The position numbers were made by a program, and so were the translations under genes. From Zygnema cylindricum (taxonomy: Eukaryota > Streptophyta > Zygnematophyceae > Zygnematales > Zygnemataceae): a stretch of 64,000 bases of DNA. The DNA lies in the NCBI GenBank assembly GCA_037447655.1, contig JBBHKE010001816.1, positions 60,001-124,000 of the forward strand, written 5' to 3'. Positions 56,084-64,000 of the stretch are shown here, one piece after another; the first letter of the stretch is position 1; each line of letters starts with the position of its first letter. The notes under the pieces were generated by a model. It was not told where the DNA came from and ran no database searches. It saw nothing but the letters and a program-made list of their open reading frames with translations.

Positions 56084-59000
56084 CTAGTCTAATTTTAACT
56101 TTTCTTTTAATCCACACTTTTCCCTACAGTATTTCAGCTTTGGAGAGGGCACAGGTTTGGTCATTATGTCAGCCACCATTTCCTCATCAAATCTATATAC
56201 AAGATTCACTATTTTATTGTCAACTTTTTCTGTTACAAAACTTAATCTTATGTCCATATATTTAGCCTTAAAATGATGTTTTGGATTGGCTGCAATTGCT
56301 ATGGCTGCTTGATTATCACAAAATACTTCATGCACTCCCTCCTTCATATACCCCAATTTTTGCAGCGAGGACTTGACCCACATCAACTCTTTCACAGCAG
56401 AAAAAGAGGCCATGTACTCAGCCTCCATAGTAGACTGAGCAACCACCTTTTGTTGCTTACTCTCGAACAGCATGCACCTTCCCCAACATAGAATACATAC
56501 CCAGAAGTGCATTGTCTCATAGGTGCGTCCCCATAACTGGCATCACTCCAAGTAGTGATGTCAGTGTGCTCCCCTCCCAAATGCAACCATAACTCTCTAG
56601 TTTCCACCTGATGTCTCATGACTCTCTTGGCTGCCTCCCAATCTCTCTTCTTAGGATCATTAAGACTCATACTGAGTACTCCAACTCCTGCCGCTATGTC
56701 CAGCCTGGAACAATACATAAAGTAGATCAAACTTCCTACGACCTGTCTATAAGGGATAGATTTCATAAACTCTCTCTCCTCGGGACTCATTTAATCGTCT
56801 AAGATCATCACTCCTCTTTCTACACTCCCATCACTTACTTTTTTCAAGTCCATGGGAGTGGTACAATTGTTAGCGTTTTATATCTGGAATTTCTCAAGCA
56901 TATTACCTATTGCTTCTTTCTGGGTAAGTCTGATAATCTTCTTCCCCCTATCTCTCTCCATTTGGATCCCCAAAATATATTTTGCCTCCCCTAAATCCTT
57001 CATATCAAATCTGCCCATAAGATCTTTCTTCAGCCTATTGATCTTCTCTAAAGACTTTCTCAACACAAGCAGATCATCCATATAAGTTACAATAAAAATG
57101 ACACCATTCTCATCTTCAAACATATAGATAGAATGGTCAAAAGTATCCGGATATATCCCAGATCGGTGAGAAACTCATCTAGTTTCTTATTCTTTTGTCG
57201 GGGAGCCTGTTCAGTTCATATAAGGATTTTATGAGCCTGCAGACTTTGCTCTCTTCTCCTTCTTCCACGAACCCCTCGGGTTGCCTCATGAAAATTTCTT
57301 CCTCTAACTCACCATTAAGAAAAGTTGTCTTAATGTCCATCTGGTGGATTTCCATGTCTTCCGCTGCTGCCAGACTGAGGAGAATTGTTACTGAGGGGAA
57401 CCGAACAACTGGAGCAAAGGTCTCCTTATAGTCAATCCCCTCCTTTTGAGTGAACCCTTTCGCTACCAATCGAGCCTTATATCTCTCAATGGCATTATCA
57501 AGGTTCAATTTTAGTTTAAATACCCATTTACACCCAATAGGTTTTCTGTCTGGAGGACAATTCGCTAATTCCCAAGTATTTGCTTCCATGATAGAAGCCA
57601 TCTCATCATTTATGGCTCTAATCCATCTCTCTTTCTCTGGACTATTCACTGCCTCTGAGTAAGACTGAGGCTCATCTGGGTGAGATAGCTTAGTTACCTT
57701 ATGAGCCGTTTGTTTTTCCTGTATCCTTTTGCTGCTCTTCCTTCCTCCCTCAAACTCTAAAGCTGGAATAGATGGAAGTCTTGGATTTCTTCTCACTGTC
57801 TCATCGCCTCGCCTATCCATGGAAGCCGGTTCTTGTCTCGCTTCTTCTATCTCCTCGAATTCATAGGAGTATGTGAGGTTTCCGGTGAGTCTCCTGTATC
57901 TTGGATCTCCCCTAAATTTGCAATCACAGTTTCACTCATGTCCCTTTCGGGAATGACCGAGTTCTCCTCACTGTCGGACTCAAATCTGATTCTTATCTTC
58001 TTTGTATACTTGAAGGGGTCAAACGACTTCTCTTCATCCATGACAACTAAGTGTTTGACCAGAATTATTCTTTTTTGCTAAGTCATAGACTCTATATCAC
58101 TTAACATCCTCATCATATCCCACAAAGTATCCACGTTTTCCCTTAGCATCTAGTTTCCAGTTTTTCCTATCCGTGTCAAGACTCTAAACTTGGTTACCGA
58201 ATACTTTAAGGTGTGAGATATCTGGTTTCCTTCCGACCCATCTCTCATAAGGTGTCACTCCCTTTATAGCTGAGGTAAGGACTCTATTCCTAATGTAGTT
58301 GGCACAGTTCATTGCTTCTGCCCAAAATCTCTTTCCTATTTTCTTGTTTACCAACATACTGCATGCACTATCTCGTAGTGTTCCATTCAACCTCTCAGCT
58401 ACCCCATTTTGTTCCGGGTTACATGGTACAGTTTTTTGGTGCTGCACTACCTCATCTCTTAGATATTCCTCAAACTGGTTAGAGGTATATTCCCCCCCAT
58501 TATCACTCCTTATCCTCTTTATGTGGGTTTCATGCAACTTCTCACCCCAGGCTTTATATTCTTTGAAGTAAGTTGGTGCTTCAGACTTTGTTTTTTGAAA
58601 GTAGACTCTAAAGTATCTAGACCAGTCATCGTTTATTGTCATCATAAACCTCTTTCCTCCGACCGAAGGTACTTTTGTTGGTCCCCAAATAGGTGTGTGG
58701 ACCAAGTCTAATACTTTCTCACCTCTATATGTGGCGGCTTTGGGAAAGGGAAGTCTATAAGCCTTACCTTGAGCACAACCACTACAATCATCCATCATTT
58801 TATTATCCTCAAACTGAATGCCTTCTACTACCCCAAGCTTTTTCATGTCCGTTAATCTATCAAAATGCACATGCCCCAACCGCTTATGCCAAATCATCAA
58901 CTTAGGAACACCAACATAATAAACATTCTTCTTTTCATTACTCAGGTTAAGCCTAAACATTCCTTGGCTACCTTTATCTGCCGTGAAGTAAACTTCATCC

Positions 59001-60402
59001 CCATACTTAGCTGTAAAGACTCCCTTTCTAGTGAAGGTATCAAACTCTTTGTCATCTAACACAGACGTAGAGACAACATTTTTACTCAGCTGAGGAATGT
59101 AGAGTACATTTGAGAATGTAAGTATTGAAGTCTTACCCTCCACTAAGACTTTCAAATCTACTAATCCCACTAGATTTGTTATAACCACTCTCCCATCCCC
59201 ATACTCTATCTCTGCCGTAGGGATCTTTCTTAGCTTAATGAAGAGTTCTTTATCACGACACATATGCATGGATGCACCTGAGTCGATGATCCATCCTTCA
59301 TGTGGAGCTTCCCGGATTGCTCCAAGGGCACATATCTGCCTCCGAGGAATCTCTTTCTCCTCCAGACTCTCGTCAAGAAGAAACTCCCCATCCTCCTCAG
59401 AGGAATCATCCTCGGTTTCTCCTGACACTTTGGTAACCACAAGTGCCTTTTTCTTCCCTCCGGAAGAACCCCCTCCACGGTTCTCTTGAAGCATGAGCTC
59501 TGACAGCTTGACACAATCTGCGATGAAGTGTCCCGAAATTTTTCAAAAATGACAAAGACCCTTAGGGTGCCTTGGTCCTCCACAATGATCTCTTTCCCTT
59601 TTGTGCGGTTTCTTCAGGTCCTTCCCCCATCGGTCCCCTCTTGCTGCTAGAGCTTGATTGCTCTTTCCTACTCTTTTAATCTCCATTGTGTTTTCATGCA
59701 CAAGTATCATCTTGACCACTGTATTCCATTTCTATGAACTATCAGCCATTTCCTGTACTCGATACACTATGTTCTCGTACTCATCTTGTAACTTCATGAT
59801 AAGGGTGTTAACTTTCATTTTCATTGTACTTGTCCACTCGGCTTTTTCCATCTCCATATACAAACAAGAAAGATCATTACAGTAATCTAACATCTTTCCT
59901 CCTTTGTAAGTGTAACTCACTAGTTTTTGCTCAGCCAATTGGAGCTCTTGAATAGTTCAACCTCTATAAATCTCCACCAAACTCACCCACAACTCCTCGG
60001 CCTTGTAAATGTGAAGATGAGGAGTGGCCAAAGTTTGAGTGAGGTCTCTTAGAATGAAGTCCTTGGCAGCTATGTTTACATCCTCCCACATTTGAGTATC
60101 GTTCTCCGCGCTCTTCATGGTCGCCGCTCACGCAACTGTGGCAATAAGAGTGAGGGGTGTCTCCTTCCCTTTCCCATTTTCGGACACATTGCTGTCCCCA
60201 TCATCTGCCTCCTCCGGTGTGGCAACCGTTGCTGCAGAAAAACCTTACTCCTCCAAATCTTGGTGGAGTTCCCGAAGGTGGGTTTCACTTGTCCACTGAC
60301 GATACCCTAGTATCGTTTTTTGCACAAAGCTCCCATCATCATGGCTTCCCAATAGATGAACCCAGATCCATTGAAGGTGGACACCTTAGAGGGTGGGCCC
60401 AT
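56084..60402 (-). pseudogene. CopH gag-pol polyprotein (broken)
   Basis: Gag starts at the primer-site ATG (60402). An open frame of 436 codons (59494-58184) covers protease (IIDSGASMHMC near 59280) and integrase (CSGCAQGK, DDWSRYFR, NPEQNGVAERLN). The spacer and RT follow at 58040-56880 with YMDD in place of YVDD, then RNase H to the stop at 56084. The knuckle region near 59520-59550 has several substitutions. At least seven frameshifts or stops are present. Confidence 0.85.
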
Positions 60403-60406
60403 AACC

Positions 60407-61402
60407 TGCAATTCTGTGTCCTCTATTGGACCATAGAATACAGTAAGCCTCCAGATAAAATTTAACTAACCCACTTCAAGCAATAACCACTGATGTCCAG
60501 GAAGACAAAATGATAGTTTGATTGCACCCATATGTAGCTTGGACTCCCCTGAGTCCGTAGCAAAAAGAATCACTGAAAACGGCGAACCAGCCAATTAGTT
60601 ATGAGGCAGTAAAAATGCCAATTTGTACAAACTCTCAAAGGGAGAGGTGACTACCTACCAAAATTTTCTAAGTCATGATTCCCTCTTTTAACTTCTATCT
60701 AGTGAAGTACGGGCCAATCAGATTACCGTACCGTAACAAAAGTACTATTGTCGGTGTACCTTTTGTACGGCATATGTACGACAAGGTTATTAAATGGACG
60801 CGTGTCCGTTTTTCACTCGTCCGTACGTTCCTCGGAATTCCCATGACCGAATGTCATCTCCCCACGTGGCTCCAGGTCATGCCACGTCACAAAACGCCGA
60901 GGTGACCATTCCGGAATCTCGGCGAAGACGTATGCCGTTGGATAAGAACCGGCATTAAATGTCGTCCATCAAAACAAATGTCAGATACATTTGTTTCGTG
61001 CGAGATCCAGTCCGCACTGAATTTAACCAATTCTATGATGTTACATTTACATTTCCGTTAATAAGATTACGGGACATAACATACTTTAAATATGAGTCAC
61101 ACCCTATATACTCCAGCGAACATCTACGTCAGAATGGTTAGAGCGGACGGCTACGCCAAGCTCTACCGGTCGGGGGTTCAAGTCTTGCTGGACTCAACCT
61201 TTTTGTAGAGAGTGACTTAAGGTCACTCTCTAACCCTGTCTATGGAGCTAAGGCAGCCATGGCTCCATCACTCTCTCTCTCCTTCAGTGACTACAACAAG
61301 TATGGGGGTAAGAGAGAAGAGATGAAGACAAGCTGCCTGCATGTTCCATTTTCCGCGAATATCGTAAGACCTAGAAAATAACAAAAACTATTTATTTCAA
61401 CA
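60407..61402 (-). repeat. CopH 5' LTR (right)
   Basis: TGCAATTCTGTGTCC...TTATTTCAACA. It contains a tRNA-like stretch 61132-61195 on the plus strand (TGGTTAGAGCGG, GGTTCAAGTCT), TTTTT at 61200, and a perfect 9-bp hairpin GAGAGTGAC/GTCACTCTC at 61207-61229. Confidence 0.88.
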
Positions 61403-61674
61403 CCGTGGCAATAGGAGTGAGGGGTATCTCCTTCCCTTTCTTCTTTTCGGACACAGTGATGTCCGCATCATTTGCCTCCTCCGCTGAAGCAGTTGTTGCT
61501 GTAAGAAACCTTACTCCTCCAAATCCTGGTGGAATTTTTGAAGGTGGACGTTTCACTTTTCTATGACGATACCCCTGTATCGTTTTTTCGCACAAAGCCC
61601 CCATCATCATGGCTTCCCAATAGATGAACCTTGATCCATTGAAGGTGGGCACCATAGAGGGTGGGCCTCTAACT
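61403..61674 (-). pseudogene. CopI gag N-terminus
   Basis: About 85 codons of gag (RGPPSMVPTFNG, FIYWEAMMMGALCEK, KIPPGFGGVRF, EEANDADITVSEKK) next to its own right LTR. The primer-site ATG is lost (GTTAGAGGCCC). The rest of CopI is missing beyond the CopH border. Confidence 0.8.
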
Positions 61675-62648
61675 TGCAATTATGTGTCCTCTATTTGACT
61701 ACAGAATTCAAGAAGCTTCTAGATAGTTTTTAACAAACCCACTTCAATCCAAAACCACTGCTGCCCAAAAAGGCAAACTAACATTTTAACTGCATCCATG
61801 TCCAACATACACTCCCTTCAATGCGTAGCAAAAAGAATTACTTAAAACGAACAACCACCCGATAAGTTATGAGGTGGCAAAAATGCCAATTTATACAAAA
61901 TCTCAAAGAGAGAGGTGACTATCTATCCAAAAATGCTAAGTCCTAACCCCTCCCACAATCCGTATCTAGTGCAGTACGAACCAATCAAATAACTGTAAAG
62001 TACTGAAAGGTACTACGGCTGATGTCCTTTCTGTACGACCTGTGTACGACAAGGCCATTGAGTGGACGCGTGTCACCCTTCCACTCGTCCGTATGTTCCA
62101 CGAAATTCCTGGGACCAAATGTTATCCCTCCACGTGGCCCCAGGTCATGCCGCGTCTATAAACGCCAAAGTGACCATTCCGCGATCCTTAATCGGACATT
62201 GAATGTCGGCCGTTGAAACAAATGTCCAAATCATTTGTTTCCTGCGAAATGATGTCCGCACCGAAACTTTAACAAGTTCTATTTTCCTTTGTTCACATTT
62301 AATTGGTTTCAAGACCATGTACAAGTTTAAATATGTATCAAACCCTATGTATCTTAATGGACTTCTACGACAAACTCGTTAGAGCTAACGGCTACGCCAT
62401 ACTCTACCGATCTGAGGTTCGAGTCATGCTGAATTCAACATTTTGTTGAGAGTGACATTAGTCACTCTTAAGTCCTGCCTGCTAAATTAAGGGCCATGGC
62501 TCAACCACCCTCTATATTTTTCAGTGACTACAAGAAGTATGGTGGCTAGAGAGAGGAGGTGGAGGCAGGTTGTTTGCCCTGTTTTTTTTCTTTTTATACT
62601 GATATATTTAGACCTAGAAAATACTCTATAAATCTAGTAATTTCAACA
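61675..62648 (-). repeat. CopI 5' LTR (right border of the nest)
   Basis: 974 bases, TGCAATTATGTGTCC...GTAATTTCAACA, of the CopH subtype, with a B-box-like GGTTCGAGTCA at 62416-62426. The right flank TCTCC does not match the left border of the nest (GGTTT at 5513-5517). Confidence 0.82.
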
Positions 62649-62821
62649 TCTCCCCCACCCTTTCCCCCCTCTTTTCCTTCGGCATCATCTTCTTTACCCT
62701 CCCCCCTTCTTCCTATCGCCCTTTAACCCCTCCATACCCCAATACCACTATTTCCATCATCTTCCCTTTCCCACCCCCCTTTATTTTTGGTCCCTTCTTT
62801 CATATCTTTTTTTTCTCTCCA
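62649..62821 (+). other. C-rich leader of the second RT element
   Basis: CT-rich sequence with long C runs between the CopI LTR and the RT element's open frame. It is probably the start of that element or the DNA it lies in; nothing specific is seen. Confidence 0.35.
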
Positions 62822-64000
62822 TTGCATCCATTCACCCACCCTACCCATGGTTACGTCCAGCTACCATTTCCACCATCTATTTCCTATGGTTTCCTTTCCT
62901 CCTTCCCTTTTCCCCCTTCCTCACCCACTATCAAATCCCATGCCTCTCATTCCATGACAATGTCCGGCCGTGCATCCTCGTCCTTTCTCCCTCGTTCACC
63001 TCCTCCACTGAAACCTTGCACACATGCCTTAACACGCGTAAAATATAGTGGGTGTTATAACCATTTCGCAGCAGGCGCCGGTATTGCAAATCATACCAAG
63101 AGTTGTCAACAATTTTTGGCCGAGAGCGCCCCTTCCTCTAGTACCATTTCTTCCACTACACTCCCGTTCGGACCTACGAGCGAAGATCGGGCATTTGTAA
63201 GCGATTTAGATAATCTCGAAGTTTATGATTTAGGGGCCCCCCGTCCGCGATTATACACGTGGATTCCCATGGCTGTCGAGATTATTGTACAAGACGCCCT
63301 CCACCTCCCTTTGTCCCGTATTTATTCGGATCCCATAGAAATTCGGCCTTGGCACCTCTTTTTCATGTTTTCTCTTCGGGTCCTGGTGTTATGTGGACAT
63401 GGTGGTGGTAGGGGGTCGCGAGAAACTATGGCTCGATGTCGAGGATTCCTTCGAGGTGATAAAAGGGCCTTTGATGCTGAGCACGAGGATCAAGTCGCGA
63501 GTGCATCTTGCACACCACGTCGTACATCTCGGACTTCTGATGTGTCATCAGTTCATTTAGGTCGAGTTGGTGAGCTCTCTCGAGCGGTTCATGCCCTTGA
63601 GACGTTTAATTTTGCTCCTCAATATGCTGCAATTGTTGATATTCTTCGTGCTATTCATCCACCAGCTCATACGCCTCAGTCCCCCTATATTCACACCTTC
63701 GAGCTAACAAAGAGTTTACTCTTTTATTAAAGCCCTTACAACTTCTCCACATCTTTCAGCAAGGGGTCCTTCAAGTACTGTTTATGAGTTATTTCGCGAC
63801 ATTTTGCCTCTGTGATTTGGTGCTCGGGGTTTTTATATGTTTTTTCGAGTTTGTTCCCTTATTGGTGTTGGCACTGTCCCTTCTTGTATTTGTGATCTCC
63901 TCACGGCCTCGTGCCTTGTCACTGTCACCAAACCCAACGGGGGAATCCGTTCTATTATTGTGGGCGAGGTATTCTCCTGACTGGTGGCGCGTGCCATATG
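62822..64000 (+). pseudogene. Reverse transcriptase element, N-terminal half, ADDTH family (runs off window)
   Basis: A frame of 302 codons (62822-63730) contains a partial zinc-finger-like stretch (SGCYNHF, GIANHTKSC; the first Cys of the expected pair seems replaced), an HLFFMFSLRV block, and GELSRAVHALE. After TAA at 63728 the family's RT start continues in the next frame (RACSLIG-like region, VTKPNGGIRSIIVGE near 63930, then LVARAI). Two in-frame TGAs occur; the one in VFS-stop-LVARA would be CGA in relatives. It lies on the same strand as the C-terminal fragment at 4476-5517 but covers the complementary half, so it is a second copy or a displaced part. The protein is not functional. Confidence 0.65.

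Larger units (their letters stand above)
55071..61402 (-). mobile_element. CopH: Ty1/copia retrotransposon without TSD
   Basis: LTRs at 55071-56070 (1000 bases) and 60407-61402 (996). It has a perfect primer-binding-site complement (60391-60406) and polypurine complement at 56071. The left flank CTCTT lies in CopE' protease; the right flank CCGTG lies in CopI gag. The flanks belong to different, oppositely oriented host elements, so the copy joins two former insertions. Confidence 0.88.

Noticed and set aside
5513-62653. A single target duplication bracketing the whole nest
   Set aside because: GGTTT on the left and TCTCC on the right do not match, and the flanking RT halves are not collinear.

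Overview
This is a nuclear window from a land plant, more likely a seedless plant (bryophyte- or fern-like) than a flowering plant. Three things suggest this. The only host gene is a plant-type sorbitol dehydrogenase with spliceosomal introns. The primer-binding sites of the retroelements fit a plant initiator tRNA-Met as I remember it. Two fragments belong to an RT family (motif ADDTH) that I associate mainly with streptophytes outside the angiosperms. The taxonomic call is inference; no search was run.

Layout. 1-2319 holds the last two exons of a sorbitol dehydrogenase gene, with 3' flank to about 2700. 2700-4455 is AT-rich intergenic DNA with a G-run cluster, a long inverted repeat (3881-4149) and a CCGATA-rich stretch. 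4476-5517 is the C-terminal half of a decayed LINE-like RT protein. 62649-64000 is the N-terminal half of another copy on the same strand. Everything between, 5518-62648 (57 kb), is a nest of Ty1/copia LTR retrotransposons and their remnants, broken only by a non-LTR island at 23240-24183.

Nest structure, named here for convenience. CopA (+, 9621-16727, TSD TTTGC) sits in the right LTR of a remnant (CopK). CopB (-, 16884-23239) and CopC (-, 24184-30631) are nearly complete but lack TSDs. CopD (-, 30632-44299) carries a solo LTR (31611-32203, TSD TCACT), the whole of CopG (+, 34986-41451) and a second solo LTR (42236-43233, TSD ATGGG). The right LTR of CopD is also the left LTR of a second copy, CopD' (44300-45059). 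CopD' has an insertion, CopE' (+), at the same TCACT site. CopE' is split by CopF (-, 46070-53791, TSD AATGG), which holds its own solo LTR (50199-51456). CopE' is then cut by CopH (-, 55071-61402), which abuts the gag start and right LTR of CopI (-). A solo LTR of an unrelated family (11191-11978, TSD AATAC) interrupts the gag of CopA.

All coding elements have the order gag (CCHC knuckle), protease (DSGA), integrase, RT (YVDD), RNase H, which is Ty1/copia. None has an intact reading frame; CopB and CopC are closest. The LTRs are only partly alike in sequence but share one architecture. Read in the direction of element transcription they have: a U3 hairpin; a tRNA-like segment with a good Pol III B box on the opposite strand; an AAACAAATG inverted pair; about six GTAC cores next to a CCAAT motif; an inverted W-box pair; and a GGACTC/GAGTCC hairpin near U5. 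The primer-binding site matches the anticodon region of initiator tRNA-Met rather than its 3' end and contains the gag start codon. I consider this shared LTR/primer design the most interesting content of the window.
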